A DNA stretch of 64,000 nucleotides from Odobenus rosmarus divergens. Taxonomy: Eukaryota; Chordata; Mammalia; Carnivora; Odobenidae. Shown piece by piece: positions 23,652-35,215 of this stretch. The notes beneath the pieces were generated by a model that was not told the DNA's origin, made no database searches, and saw nothing but the letters and a program-made list of their open reading frames with translations. The stretch covers positions 300,765 through 364,764 of the forward strand of contig NW_004450582.1 in NCBI RefSeq assembly GCF_000321225.1, given 5' to 3'. Made by a program: the position numbers and the translations under genes. The first letter of the stretch is position 1. Every line of letters begins with the position of its first letter.

Positions 23652-23870
23652 GGGGTGCCTGGGTGGCTCAGATGGTTAAGTGTCTGCCTGCAGCTCAGGT
23701 CATGATCTCAGGGTCCTGGGATCCAGCCCAGTACTGGGGCTCCTTGCTCAGCAAGGAGCCTGCTTCTCCCTCTCCCTCTGCCCCTCCCCCTGCTTGTGTG
23801 TGCTCTCTCTCTCTCTCTCTTGCTCTCTCTCTCTCAAATAGATAAAATCTTTTTAAAAATTTTAAAAAAT
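23652..23870 (+). mobile_element. CAN-SINE (SINEC), full length
   Basis: Head GGGGTGCCTGGGTGGCTCAG, expanded (CT)n body at about 23807-23834, and tail AAATAGATAAAATC. The 16-bp duplication AAAAAAGAAGCAAGAA (23636-23651) recurs with one change at 23871-23886. Confidence 0.96.
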
Positions 23871-23886
23871 AAAAAAGAAGCAGGAA

Positions 23887-24379
23887 TACAATCTATCTAT
23901 TTGAATTTTGAAATTCTGTTACATGACACAGCCAAAATAATAGTGACCTATCAGAAATATTAATATTAATAATGATATCAAGACATTCTAAAAAATCAAT
24001 AAATATAAAAAACATTTTAATAATACAATAAATAAAAATGTGGTGGTTAATAAATAACATAATAAAATATGTCAAGAAGATAGATAACCAATTTGTAAAT
24101 TGTTTGTCATGCACAGTTGTAAATTGTAAATTGAATGGCATGCACAGAAACAGATCCTAGCACACATTTATATTGTATTTTAAGATGCTATTGGATATCA
24201 CAAGTTAATGAATCATTTAATAATTAGTGCCAACATAATTAACTATTTAGAAAAAAGTCATAACAAACATTTAAGTAAATTAAAAGTTAAATAGAATTAG
24301 CTATTTTAAAATACAACAAAATGTAGATAGATAACATCAATATAGTAACAATTTTTTATGTGACAAAAAATAATAGAAC
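23887..24379. other. Very AT-rich stretch, no recognised gene
   Basis: Extremely AT-rich, with many short ATAAT and AATATT words and a small direct repeat around CATGCACAG near 24108 and 24139. I cannot classify it. Confidence 0.45.
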
Positions 24380-25100
24380 ATATTAGACAGGAAAAAAATT
24401 AGAGATTTTAGTTGGTTAAAATCAATAATTTTATACGAAAGTTATTATACGCAGAATTAAAAACCAAGAGGCAAATTAGGTAGATTATTTTTAATATTAC
24501 GCCAAATAGCAAATATTTAAATAGAACAAAATATTATATCAGCTAATATGAAAAAGATAAATATCTAGTAGAAGATTTGACAGAAACAAGGATATTCCGT
24601 AAGAGAAAAAAATAATTATTAAATATGTGAAAAAAATAACAAGAAACCAAAGAATACAAATTAAAATAAAATCTCATTATACCTGGTTCTTTAGAGTATA
24701 GTTTATAAAATGATAACATCTAGAGATAAGGGTGCAACAAAATGTTCGCTTTGAGAACATAAACTGGTAAGAATTTTAGGGACAGAAATTTGACCATAGA
24801 TTGTACTAAAAAGCTGGTATACATTACTATCCTTAATTCAGTAATTCCACATTAAAGAATTTATCGTAGGGAAATAATCAGAGCCCCCTACCAGATTCAT
24901 GCATTTATACATAATTATTTTGTTATTTTAAAGCAAAAAATTAATAAGTATCTCTACAATGTGTATGTTATGAAGCATTTTAAATAATATTTTTTAAGTA
25001 TTTAACAATATGAAGAAATGTTCAGTATATGTTAACAGAGCATGTTACACAGGAGGATCTCTACCATTAAATCAATTATAAAAAATGAAAGAATAAAAAG
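24380..25100 (+). mobile_element. Probable old LINE-1 (L1M/HAL1-like) fragment
   Basis: Degenerate. TTCAGTAATTCCACATTAAAG, AATTTATCGTAGGGAAATAATC and the downstream order resemble an ORF2-to-3'-end segment of old L1. Divergence is high, so the boundaries are approximate and the call is tentative. Confidence 0.45.
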
Positions 25101-25194
25101 ACAAGATGGAGAGGAGAATGACAGAGAAAGAAAAAGTACTTTATAATTTATGTTTGTTTCACTAAGTGAATGGTATCATGCAAAGCAGAATACT

Positions 25195-25960
25195 GGAATC
25201 GTTTTCTTAATTATGCATATTTTTAAACATACACAAAAGTAGATAGAATAATGTAGCAAGTCCCCCACATACCTTCATCCAGTCCTAATAAATATCATTT
25301 GTCCCCATCTATTATCCCCTCCCTAGATAGCATATAATTTCATTCATCAGCGTTTCAATATATACTTCTTAAAAAGTTTAAGAAGTTAGTTTCAAAAACT
25401 AGCTATAATACCATTGTCACATCTAAAATTCAATAGTGAGTTGTTAATATTATCAAATATCCAGTCAATGTTCACAAATACATTAAGTGTCCATTCTTTA
25501 GACATGTTTTAATATGAAGGCCCATAAACTGTAGTTATGTTGATACTCCTTTTAAGTATCTTGTAATCTCCAGCAGGGTTTTCTAACATCAGCACAATTG
25601 ACACAGGGGGCCGACAACTGTTGTAGGGGACTGTCCTGTGTAAAGTTGGATGTTTAGCATCATCCTAGGCCTTTATTTAGATGCCAGTAGCACTTCCCAG
25701 GTTGTGATAACTGCAAATATCTCCTGACTGTCAAATGTCCAGTGGAGGAGCAAAAAACCACCTGCAGTTGAGGACCACTGACCTATAGGCTCTCCCTTGC
25801 AGATTATTCATGGAAAAGCTTGGAAGTTTCGTTTGTGTGGATTGTCTCACAGTCTGGATTTTGCCAATTGCATCTCCCTGGTGTAATGTAACATATAACA
25901 TCATTCTGTGTACTTTTTGTAAACTGCTGGATTTAGAGGATTGATCACATCACAGATGGG
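25195..25960. mobile_element. Old L1-type interspersed repeat, interrupted by MER5A
   Basis: TAATACCATTGTCACATCTAA, ATATCCAGTCAATGTTCAC, CTCACAGTCTGGATTTTGCC and AATTGCATCTCCCTGGTGTAA follow a familiar old mammalian interspersed repeat that I associate with L1M. A MER5A-like element splits it at 25577-25790. Orientation is uncertain. Confidence 0.5.
25577..25790 (-). mobile_element. MER5A-like hAT-Charlie DNA transposon
   Basis: Antisense MER5A layout: GGTTTTCTAACATCAGCACA, GGACTGTCCTGTGTAAAGTTG, GATGCCAGTAGCACTTCCCA and a CAGTTGAGGACCACTG end. Non-autonomous, with no coding frame. A second copy, in plus orientation, is at 35033-35215. Confidence 0.85.
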
Positions 25961-25984
25961 CTGGAAACATTCTTATTTCTTCCC

Positions 25985-26640
25985 TTCTTCATGGACTAAA
26001 TCAACTCAATTGAGTCCTTTACCATCAAATTTCTAATGCCTTTCAAATTTGCCTACTTTCTTCCTTCCCACTGAATTACCCCAGTTCAGACCAGTCGTCT
26101 CTCACCTAGATTACTACCCCATTCTCCTAACTTCCTAACTGGTCTGTTTTTCCAATCTTATCCACATCCAATCTCTTCACGCAGAAGCCCAAGTGACTCT
26201 TTCTTTCCTTTTTTTTTTTTTTTTGAAGATCTATTTATTTTAGAAAGAGAGTGCATGCATGCACACGCATGTGGGGGTGAGGGAGCAGAGAGAGCATCTC
26301 CAACAGACTCCCCATGAGCACAGAGCGCAGCACAGGGCTCAATCTCCGGACTCTGATATCATGACCTGAGCCAAAAGCAAGAGCCAAGAGTCCCACGCTT
26401 AACCCATTGAGCTACCCACTGAGCCCCCTGAGAGAATCTAAAGTGCACACCTAATTATGCCAAGCATGCTTCTGCATCTCTCCTCAAACACCTAAAACAC
26501 TCCAGTAACCCTCCACTGCCCTCCAGGTATTGTCTGAATTCCTCTCTGGGGCTTCTTACATATTTTGTGATTAGACAACCTCTTATCTTTCTAGTCCCCT
26601 TCTACTCTTTCTACTTCGATATAGGTTTCCATACTTTCTC
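25985..26640 (+). mobile_element. LINE-2 fragment, interrupted by a SINE
   Basis: Sense L2 text in the right order: CCAGTTCAGACCAGTCGTCT, CTCACCTAGATTACTACCCC, CTCCTAACTTCCTAACTGGT, GCAGAAGCCCAAGTGACTCT, then after the SINE AACACTCCAGTAACCCTCCA and CAGGTATTGTCTGAATTCCT. No intact frame. Confidence 0.82.
26205..26428 (-). mobile_element. CAN-SINE (SINEC), older type, inside L2
   Basis: A minus-strand SINE: T-run (A-tail) at about 26209-26224, then a diverged body with a TGCATGCATGCACACGCATG run. The head is the reverse complement of GGGGCTCAGTGGGTAGCTCA. It lies between two adjoining parts of an L2. Confidence 0.9.
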
Positions 26641-28065
26641 TTTATGCATAATTCATAAACCATGTGTGCTGTTATTCCTTTGTGTTTAAAATTTTCTGCA
26701 AATGGTAGCATATTGTTCCTCTTCTTTTGTAATTTAACTTTTTAAAAAATTTGCTTCTTATTTCTTGTAGAGTTAGTATTTTAACTACCGCTCAGCAATC
26801 CATTGTTTAAATAAAACAATTTATCTTCCTACTTCAATATCTTGGTGTCTCTAATAACTGGCATAAAGTTGCTATTCATAAAATGTTGACATGCCTAAAG
26901 GCTAAAGCTAAAAGGAGTAGTTACCAAAATTAAATATCATAAAGATTCAAGGATGAGGTTTAAGAAAAAGCAAAATGCTATTTTTTCAACTTTTATACTT
27001 GAATCTTTTTCATTTAAAGTTTTTTGAAAGAAAATCTAATTTGAATAAAACTAGTTTCACAAACTTTTATTTCTTCTTTCTGAACCAGTGATTTCCTAAA
27101 TAACATACTATGTTGCAGGATGTATGTCACAAGAAATCTTCAGTAATGTCATAAAATGCAAAGAGAATTAATTTAGATCTATATTACTGTAATAAACATT
27201 TGCCAAATTGCAGATTTAGAGAGTTGGACTGTATTTTTGCAAAACCAAATCAGCAATAAAATATGGAACAACTTCAAATATTGGGAAATATTAATTTTTA
27301 AAATATAGCACATTCTCTCCGTTATTTATTAACAATAATGGAAATAGATCAGTCAATAATTACAGTCAAAGAATGTATGGATAAAATACTTTGGAAAATG
27401 TCCTCATTGACTATTCTTTAACCCTCTAACACAAGCAGTTTCTATAACCTCAACTAACTTTAACTTCTCATTTCGTTACATGTTTATCTCTTAAACATAG
27501 GAAAATGGAAACATAGATCACATTAGGAAAGAAATAAAGGATGCTTCGTTAGTTTCCAAAACAGAAATTATTAGTACCTTATGAAATTACAATTTAAGTA
27601 ATAAGGAAATTTTTATTGAATAAAATAACAATCATTAACAACAAAAGGAAAATAGAAAAAGGCTTGTGTAAGAAGTGTAAGACTTCTAGTATGTTCTTTT
27701 ACTCATTTAAGATCAAGTGAAGTAATAAGAAATTGGTGAAATCTCACAAATTTCAGTTGGCAGGCTGGTAAACTTTTATTTATTCTGAGCTTGTTGATAG
27801 CATCCACTCAAATCTTTTATGTTTTATTCATGTGTTAGACAATCACTATTGACAATTAGCACCTACTAATTCCAGATCCGTTGACTTAAGAACTCCTTTC
27901 ATTTACTTAGATTTACTTTACTTTATTTACAGAGAACACTTCTGAAAACCAAACACTTTCACCACATGCCCAGATCTAGGAAGGTTTAAAGAGGTAGGTC
28001 TTGCACATGATTGAGGGAGAACAGAAAATTCTCAGCATTGCAGATAGCTATCGCATAAAAGAATG
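26641..28065. other. No recognised gene or repeat
   Basis: AT-rich sequence with no element I can name and no gene signal. Confidence 0.45.
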
Positions 28066-28152
28066 GATGATAGATGATGATAGATGATAGATAGATGGAT
28101 AGATGGATAGATGGATAGATACATACATACATACATACATATATAGATGATA
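28066..28152. repeat. (GATA)n / (GATG)n / (CATA)n compound microsatellite
   Basis: Runs of GATGATA, then GATA, GATG and CATACATACATA units. It is likely length-polymorphic. Confidence 0.97.
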
Positions 28153-29291
28153 GAAATCATCTCCTTCTAAATCAAGCTTTTCCATTGTTTCATAATTATT
28201 TTAGGTAAAGGAATTACACAGAATATCAGGGAGTTCTTTATTCAACTGTCAGTACAAAAACATAGCCCAAATCCAAATTATAAATTATTTTGATAATCCA
28301 ACATCTTATCACTGCCTCTGTGCTTCTGCTCCTTCTAGTGCTGTAAATAATTTATCTATTTATTACCTATTACCTATTTTATTGTTCTAAAATTCTGTTA
28401 TTTATTCTATACCTTCTTTTTTTAGTCCATTTGGCACAGATACATAAGCAATGTGTATAATTTCATCGTTTAAAAAACTAACATATATCTCACTTAAAAA
28501 ACTAACACGTATCACTGCTTCTGAAGGTAATTTTTAGTGAAAATATTTGTAGATTCTTAGACCAATTTTAGTTAATATTTCCAAGATATTTTAAGAGTCC
28601 AGACTAAATTTAAGTTAAATATTATCAGATAGGTATTTTGCATGAAATTTCTGAAATTATATTTTAAAATGGAGAATAACTTTGGAGTGGGAGGATGATT
28701 GGGAGGTTGCTGAAGTGTTCTTTGAAATTAAAAGCAAATGTGGATGCATTGATCTTTAGCCTGCTGTAAGTTGTCAAAAAAAAACCCTGAAATAATATTT
28801 TTTCTGCAAAAAAAAATAGTTCTTATTTCCTTGAACTCAGGTTCATTTCTCTTATTTTAATTTATTTTTTTGAACTGTATACATTTTTTCTAAAAGTTAG
28901 GAATTATATTTAATATTCAATTATCTATCCAATAAACGGTGATAGCACTAAAACCTACAAATACATTTTAATTCCATAGAATACCTTGATTCTTATTTCA
29001 AAGAAAAATAAGGACTATCAGGGTCATCCTTGTCAAATTCCTCTTTCCACAAATGTCCCTGTTCACTCCCAATCTCACGAAACAGGAGTGGGGAGTGTCC
29101 TCTTCATCCAGTTGTACTCTTGACCGTCTCCGTTTCTATACCTTCAAAACAGGTCTCTACCATGCATTCCTCCCAACCCCTCTACCTTCAATCTCTGGTT
29201 CTATAATAACATTCTTCAATCTCTTCAAGCTTCTTTCCTGTTAGAAAAAAAGAGATGATAGATAATTATTTTGAAAGAAGTATGTATCCTT
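28153..29291. other. Mostly unclassified AT-rich sequence with one small tandem duplication
   Basis: A 24-base unit TTAAAAAACTAACATATATC... at 28470-28493 is followed by a near copy at 28494-28515. Otherwise unique. The 63-codon ORF at 29053-29244 has no recognised content. Confidence 0.5.
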
Positions 29292-29672
29292 TTACCTGAT
29301 ATACGACATGATTTCACTCATGTGGAATCTAAAACAAACAAACAAAAAAACAAATGGATAAACAAAAAGCAGAATCAGACCTATAAATAGAGCATACACT
29401 GATAGTTGCCAGATGGGAGGGAGGTAGGGAGATAGGCAAAATGGGTGAAGGGAAGTAGACATACAGGCTTCCAGTTATGGGATGAATAAGTTACAGGAAT
29501 AAAAAGTACAGCATTGGGAATATAGTCGATGATATTTTAGTAGTATTATATGTTGACAGATGGTAGCTACACTTATGGTGAGTGTAGCATAATGTATAGA
29601 GAAGTTGAATCACTATGTTGTACACCTGAAACTAATGTATGTCATTAATGCCAACTATATGCAAATATTTTT
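29292..29672 (+). mobile_element. LINE-1 3' UTR fragment
   Basis: L1MA-like 3' end: GACATGATTTCACTCATGTGG, AATCTAAAACAAACAAACAA, GATAGTTGCCAGATGGGAGG, GGCTTCCAGTTATGGGATGA and TATGTTGTACACCTGAAACT. Confidence 0.9.
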
Positions 29673-30254
29673 TTAAATCTGATATATTTTAAAACATCTA
29701 TTCAATGGCTTTTACCTTTACTCAAAGTTCTTAAAGCGTTGATTTACACTGGCTGATTCTTCTTCCCTATAATTTGGTTTCTCCACTGACCCAATGAAAC
29801 TATTCTGACGAAAATTTTTAATAGTACTCATAGAATAAAGATCCTATAGTCTTTATATAAATATGTACCAGCAGCCTTGACCTACCTCTACTCTGAACTT
29901 CAGGATATATATTGAACTTATCTACTAAAGATAACAGCAATATAAAGCTCTTTCTAAAACTGAATTTAATAAATTTCCCTCCAACCCAATTTTTTTACCT
30001 TTATTTTTTCCCTCAATCAGTCTTAACATCCTTTGAGTCTATTTTCTGTCAGGGAACCATTTATTATCCGACATAAGTACTGGTGGGTATGGGAGTGAGG
30101 AAGGAAAGGTTGAAGTCAATATGAGAGAAGAAAATACCACTGTTTCTTCACCCCAACTGTACACCGGCATTACGTGGGGAGCTTTCAGAAAATGCTGATG
30201 CCCAGGATATTCTGATGGAATGTTTTCACAGCATCCACTCTATGGTGATACCAC
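29673..30254. other. No recognised gene or repeat
   Basis: Unique-looking. A short stretch near 30160-30225 (GCATTACGTGGGGAGC... GCTGATGCCCAGG) hints at an old DNA transposon, but too little remains to call. Confidence 0.4.
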
Positions 30255-30660
30255 GCTGGTAACCTGAAACAAGATGTTGAGCAGGCCAGGTGTTGTCTCT
30301 GCCCTCACAGTTTTTAATCCATGAATGGAAACAATTAAATAGGCAATTACTCTTTAGGATAATAATCACTACAATACAGATGGCTGTTACAGAACATGCA
30401 GGCTACCTAACTCAGATTCAGAAGGTTAGGAAAGGCCTCTGGAAGAAGTGACTTCTGAAAGGAATAGCCAAGCAAAGGTGAAAAGAGTTGTCTGGGCAGA
30501 AGGAGCAGTATGTTCAAAGCTTTGAGGCAAGAGGGAGACATGGCTCAATGAAAGAAATGAAAGAAGTTCAGCATGTCTAAAACCAGGTACAAGTGAGAGG
30601 AAAGTAGGTAGAGATGAAATTGGAGAAGTAAACAAGGATCATATCAAAAAATTTGGAGTC
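30255..30660 (-). mobile_element. LINE-2 fragment
   Basis: Antisense L2: CTGCCCTCACAGTTTTTAATC, GGTTAGGAAAGGCCTCTGGA, GGGCAGAAGGAGCAGTATG, TTCAAAGCTTTGAGGCAAGA and GTAGGTAGAGATGAAATTGG lie in the expected order. The minus ORF 30426-30635 is an L2 relic frame. Confidence 0.78.
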
Positions 30661-31034
30661 TCTCGGGAAAGTCATTGAACATTCCCAATTAGGGGCATTA
30701 GGGGCAAAGTTATAGGTTCATCTGGTCATGACTTTGACAAAGATGGTGGTAGGGAAAACTGAAAACTTTCTTTGTCATTCATATTTTAAATTTTTAAATT
30801 TTTTTTTTCAATTTTTGTGTTAGGTGAGAAATTCCCATGCTATAATCCACAAAGTAGTTCGCCAGGAATCAGGAAATCAGCAAATTCTCCTAAAAGCCTG
30901 TCTTGTTTGCTTCTTAGTAACATTATCCTTAAAGGGCTGTGGAGCTATGTAGAAAGTCTCAACGGATTACTCACTGCCATGTCCTCAAGCCAATACCCTG
31001 GGTGTGATTGTACATTTATACCTCTTCTTCATGC

Positions 31035-31147
31035 CTGAGACCCCAGTGCTTCATACACACATTCAAACACTAAGTCCTCTATATTTTTACTTATAAATAT
31101 TTCTGGAATTTACTTTCTTCTTTTCATTCTTTCTACTACTTGCATAG
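31035..31147 (+). mobile_element. LINE-2 fragment
   Basis: ACACTAAGTCCTCTATATTTT, TATAAATATTTCTGGAATTT and CTTTCTACTACTTGC resemble the L2 segment that precedes the part preserved at 25985. Confidence 0.5.
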
Positions 31148-31149
31148 TT

Positions 31150-31488
31150 GCAGTAGCAGAATAATGGCCCCTCAAAGATGCCCATGTCCTAACCCTGATA
31201 ACATGTAAATTTGCATTACCTTTTGTAGCAAAAAGGGTTTTGCAAATGTGGTTAAGGTTAAGGGTCTTAAGATGGGACCATTTTCTTGGATTATCTAGGT
31301 AGGCCCAATTTAATCACATTAGTCTTTAAATGTGGAGAACCTCTTCCAGCTATGGTCAGAAAAAGAGGTGTAATGGCAAGAGCAGATGCGGACAGATGGT
31401 ACATTGCTGGCTTTGAAGCTGGAAAAAAAGTTGAAGATTATCTCCTGGAGCCTCCAGAAAGGAACATAACCTGCCAACACCTTGATTT
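31150..31488 (+). mobile_element. MLT1-like LTR (ERVL-MaLR), truncated
   Basis: AATAATGGCCCCTCAAAGAT, GCCCATGTCCTAACCCTGAT, CAAAAAGGGTTTTGCAAATG, GATTATCTAGGTAGGCCCAA and GAGCCTCCAGAAAGGAACAT match the pattern of old solo LTRs of the ERVL-MaLR class. The 3' end is lost at the following L1 tail. No internal retroviral sequence is present. Confidence 0.65.
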
Positions 31489-31511
31489 TATTATTATTAT
31501 TATTATTATAC
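31486..31511. repeat. (TTA)n microsatellite
   Basis: Pure TTA run. It adjoins the tail side of the minus-strand L1 at 31512, so it probably grew from that A-rich tail. Confidence 0.95.
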
Positions 31512-31733
31512 TTTATTTTTTAGAGAAGTTTTAGGTTTATAGTAAATTAAGCAGATAGTATACAGAGTTCCCAAAGACTCCATTCTCTCCCCTCAAAATT
31601 TCCTTTATTATTAACATTTCTTGTATTAGTGTAGTACATTTATTACAATGTATAAACCATTATTGGTACTTTATAATTAACTAAAGTCCATTGTTTACAT
31701 TAGGGTTTACTCTTTGTGCTACCTTGAAACTCT
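31512..31733 (-). mobile_element. LINE-1 3' UTR fragment
   Basis: Antisense of the same 3' UTR seen at 14930-15150: AGAAGTTTTAGGTTTATAGT, GAGTTCCCAAAGACTCC, TACATTTATTACAATGTATA and TTTACATTAGGGTTTACTC. Confidence 0.8.
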
Positions 31734-31741
31734 GGCAACCA

Positions 31742-31783
31742 CTTATTTTATTTATTTATTTGTTTGTTTATTTATTTATTTAG
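31742..31783. repeat. (TTTA)n microsatellite
   Basis: TTTA units with two TTTG variants. Confidence 0.95.
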
Positions 31784-31789
31784 CTTTTT

Positions 31790-32745
31790 GGAATTGCTAA
31801 TATTAAAAAGACTGGTCATGCCAAGTATTGGTAATGATATGGATGAACTGGCACTCTTATACATTGGTGATGGGAAATGTACAACCTCTTTGGAAACATT
31901 TGACATTCTTTTATAGTTAAACTTACACACCCACCTTATGATCCAGCCATTTTACTGCTGAGTTTTCCCAAGAAATAATTAACTATCCAAACCTAGATTT
32001 TATATGACTGTTATGGCAACTTTATTTGTAATTACTAAAACATGGAACCAAACCAAATGTCCATCAACTCGTAACTGAATAAACAAACTCTGTGATATCC
32101 AAACAATGGAATATTACTCAGCAATAAGAATAAATTATTGGTGCATACTATAATACCTAGTAACTATAATAAACTAATAAACAGAAGACTAAACTACTGA
32201 TACATAACATAATATCAATGAATCTCAAAATAATCATGCTTAATTAAAGAGTACATTCAGTGCAATTTCATTTATAAAAATTTATTAAGTAGAGGGCGCC
32301 TGGTTGGCTCAGTTGGTTAAGTGACTGCCTTTGGCTCAGGTCATGATCCTGGAGTCCTGGGTTCGAGTCCCACATTGGGCTCCCTGCTCAGCAGAGAGTC
32401 TGCTTCTCCCTCTGACCCTCCTCCCTCTCATGCTCTCTGTCTCTCATACTCTGTCTCTCAAATAAATAAATAAAATCTTTTTTAAAAAACTTATTAAGTA
32501 GATATTAATCTATAGTGATAGTGGTTGTCTAGTCGTGGGGAAGGAGATATTACCAGGGAGGGACAGGAAGAAGGGATTATGAGAAAACATGAGAAATGTC
32601 ATTTTGGTCAGTGATAGAGATGCAATTATCTTAATTATAGTGATGGTTTCATGGGTATGCACATATGTCAAACTTATCAAATTGTATTCTTTAAATATGT
32701 GCAGTTTATTGGAAGTCAATTATACCTCATACAGCTTCTTAAAAG
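31790..32745 (+). mobile_element. Old LINE-1: end of ORF2 and 3' UTR, carrying a SINE
   Basis: ORF2-end text (ATGATATGGATGAACTGGCA, CCTTATGATCCAGCCATTTT, AAATGTCCATCAACTCGTAA, AACAATGGAATATTACTCAG), then an L1M-type end (ATGGTTTCATGGGTATGCAC, TTAAATATGTGCAGTTTATT, TCAATTATACCTCATACAGC). Coding frames are broken. A SINE splits it at 32294-32485. Confidence 0.88.
32294..32485 (+). mobile_element. CAN-SINE (SINEC) inserted in an old L1
   Basis: Head GGGCGCCTGGTTGGCTCAG. It is flanked by the 17-bp duplication AAAATTTATTAAGTAGA (32277-32293), repeated with one change at 32486-32502. The L1 text resumes after the second copy. Confidence 0.96.
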
Positions 32746-33681
32746 GTGGTATACACTGAAAGATACAAAACATTGTTGTGTGGCTGGACGTAATTCTAAA
32801 TTAACCCTTTCACTTCCTCCACTCCAACCCAACCCACATGCAGGTTAGAGGGGAAAAGAGCAAAAAGATAAAGTTCTGGGAACTCTATTAATCCAGGAAA
32901 TCTCTCCCATGAGAAAAATTCTGAACAGAACGAGCACCTGTCCATCAGCTCTGGAACTCAGTAGCAGTTACAGAATAACTGCCAGAACTCATGATTTTGG
33001 TGTCGCCAAGCAGAGTGTAAAGGCATAATCAGAAAAATATGAATTATAGACAGGAAGAAGAGAACATAAGTGACAAAACATTTTGAAGGAGCAGGAGACC
33101 AGATAAAGAGATACCAGGTGATGTTCTTCTCTTATCTGCTACACTCCAAGAGATTAATAACGCTGGTATCAGTCTCTCTCAGTACTCTTAAATGTCCTGG
33201 CACCATTTTTCCTAAACCTGGGGCTAGGTTGGTAAGAGTTACTAAGCAGAGACTGGAAAAATGAACCACATTTAATGAAAGTTCCACACTGTATCAGTGG
33301 AATAACTTTTAAACTCTCTCAAAGGGGTAAGATACATTCTCAACTGAGTGGCATGAATATGTCTTAGAAGATTAAAGAAATCTCAGGTGAGAGAGAAGAG
33401 TTGAGTTCTCCAAACTGTACATAATGTCAAATAATGACCAAGCATCCTGTCATGCTCCTAGGTTTTAGAATGGGCTGAGCACATAATGTTAAATCATCAG
33501 ACTATATATGTGAAAGCTCAAGAGGTCTCATATAAAGTAAGAAGGAAGTCAAAACAGGTTTGATGGGACTGACCATGTTAAGCACAAACAGCTTAAAAGA
33601 AATGTTAGATATGCAAACCATAACAGTCAAAAGGGGGTGGGGGGGAGAAGGAAGGGAAGGAGAGGAATAAAAGAAAGTGTT
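32746..33681. other. No recognised gene or repeat
   Basis: Unique sequence, then a G-rich AAAAGGGGGTGGGGGGGAG stretch at about 33630-33650. ORFs at 33070-33264 and 33637-33933 are uninformative; the second runs into a SINE. Confidence 0.45.
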
Positions 33682-33697
33682 AAAAGAGACAGAAGCA

Positions 33698-33888
33698 GGG
33701 GCACCTGGGTGGCTCAGTCATTAAGGGTCTGCCTTCGGCTCAGGTCATGGTGCCAAGGTCCTGGGATCGAGCCCCACATCAGGCTCTCTGCTCGGCGGGA
33801 AGCCTGCTTCTCCCTCTCCCACTCTCCCTGCTTGTATTCCCTCTTTTGCTGTGTCTTTCTCTGTCAAATAAATAAAATCTTTAAAAAA
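33698..33888 (+). mobile_element. CAN-SINE (SINEC), young
   Basis: Complete head, body (CTCTCCCACTCTCCCTGCTTG) and tail. The left flank AAAAGAGACAGAA is repeated on the right, with the GA part expanded to a (GA)n run (33890-33905). This suggests post-insertion slippage of the target duplication. Confidence 0.95.
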
Positions 33889-33905
33889 AAGAGAGAGAGA
33901 GAGAC

Positions 33906-34674
33906 AGAATGGGAAATAATGGAAAAAATATAACTAAGTATAATGAAGAGATTTTCCATGAAACCTTACTTCCATACTGTTACCTGATCAGAATACAAAT
34001 TAGATTTTTTCTAAATCCACAAAGATTAAATCACTTAAAAATGATAAAATAAGAGGGCAATTGTAGAGTTAAGAGCACATATTGAAGAACACCATTTTAT
34101 AATTAAATTTAAAAGAATAGAGAAAAGTTGTTTATCATTTTTACTTATGGACTAAGGATGAAAGGACTTTATTTGGATTCTTTTTTGACTTTTCTTTTAC
34201 TTCTCAATAGGCACATAAAACTAGTACCATTAAGATGCAATCAACAAAATGTTTAAATAAAAACTAGTACCATTAAGATGCAATCAATAAAATGTTTAAT
34301 TAACAAAGCCAAAATCTGAAATGAGATCTTAAAACAAAGACTTGATATAATCACAGTAAATTCATAAAGAAAAAATCAAAATGATTAAAACAATTAAAAG
34401 ATAATAGATATGGACTACAAGTATGATCCAATCTAAATATTACTGGTTTCCCTGAAGTAAACAACACAACAAATGGAACAGAAAAAGTTTTCAGTGATGT
34501 AATACAAGAAAATTTCTGAAACGGAAGAACCAAAGATGCATTTTACAGGGAGATATTGTATTCCAGGAAAAAATTATATCCCCAATAAGAAGGAAGAATG
34601 TGATAAATAGTGCAAAATGCAATATACTCATCAGTGTGGAAAGAGAAAAGATTAAATCCTAGCAATGGAATTAG
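33906..34674. repeat. Unique AT-rich DNA with a two-copy 43-base tandem repeat
   Basis: The unit beginning AAACTAGTACCATTAAGATG occurs at 34218-34256 and again at 34261-34299, with a single C/T difference in 39 bases. It is not part of any repeat family I recognise. The remainder of the stretch is featureless. Confidence 0.85.
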
Positions 34675-34830
34675 AGAAGGCTTCATGGCAGAGATATCAT
34701 TTGAGACGTGCCTTGAGAGCTACATTTCTGTGGGAGGTTATGGTGAAGAAATATGCAGCCAATAGTTTCAGCAAAAATGAGAAACTATAAAGAACATGTG
34801 GTGAAATGCCCAGGATGGGAAGTTGACAGA
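34675..34830 (-). mobile_element. Probable LINE-2 fragment
   Basis: AGAAGGCTTCATGGCAGAGA, TCATTTGAGACGTGCCTTGAG and AATGCCCAGGATGGG resemble antisense L2. Short and diverged. Confidence 0.45.
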
Positions 34831-35032
34831 GAGGTAAATACGGAAGTGGAGCATAAGAGTAGAAGTAACTGAGAAAACTTAACCAATGTGCTAAATATCA
34901 CTTCTACATATCACTTATTCCAACGCACTATTCCTACCCCTAAGCTAAGAATTTCAAATAAAAGCTATCCTTAATATTTCAGACTGAATTTCACTTCTTC
35001 CTTTCCCTCCAAAAAACTGTGGCAGAGCTTAG

Positions 35033-35215
35033 CCCACTGGTTTTCAACCCGGGACATTTAGCAATGTCTGGAGACATTCTTGGCTCTCACATCTGGACAG
35101 AAGATGCTATTGGCATCTAGTGGGTAAGTGCTGCTATTCTTGCTATAATGCAAAACACAGCCCCCTCACAACAAAGAATTATCTGGCCCTAAGTAGTGAT
35201 GAAATTGAGAAACCC
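35033..35215 (+). mobile_element. MER5A-like hAT-Charlie DNA transposon
   Basis: CACTGGTTTTCAACCCGGGAC, TTAGCAATGTCTGGAGACAT, GGCATCTAGTGGGTAAGTG, AACAAAGAATTATCTGGCCC and GAAATTGAGAAACCCTCG reproduce the MER5A order from one end to the other. Confidence 0.88.

Noticed and set aside
28066..28152. Regularly spaced short repeats
   Set aside because: Plain GATA/GATG/CATA microsatellite. There are no spacers and it is not a CRISPR array.
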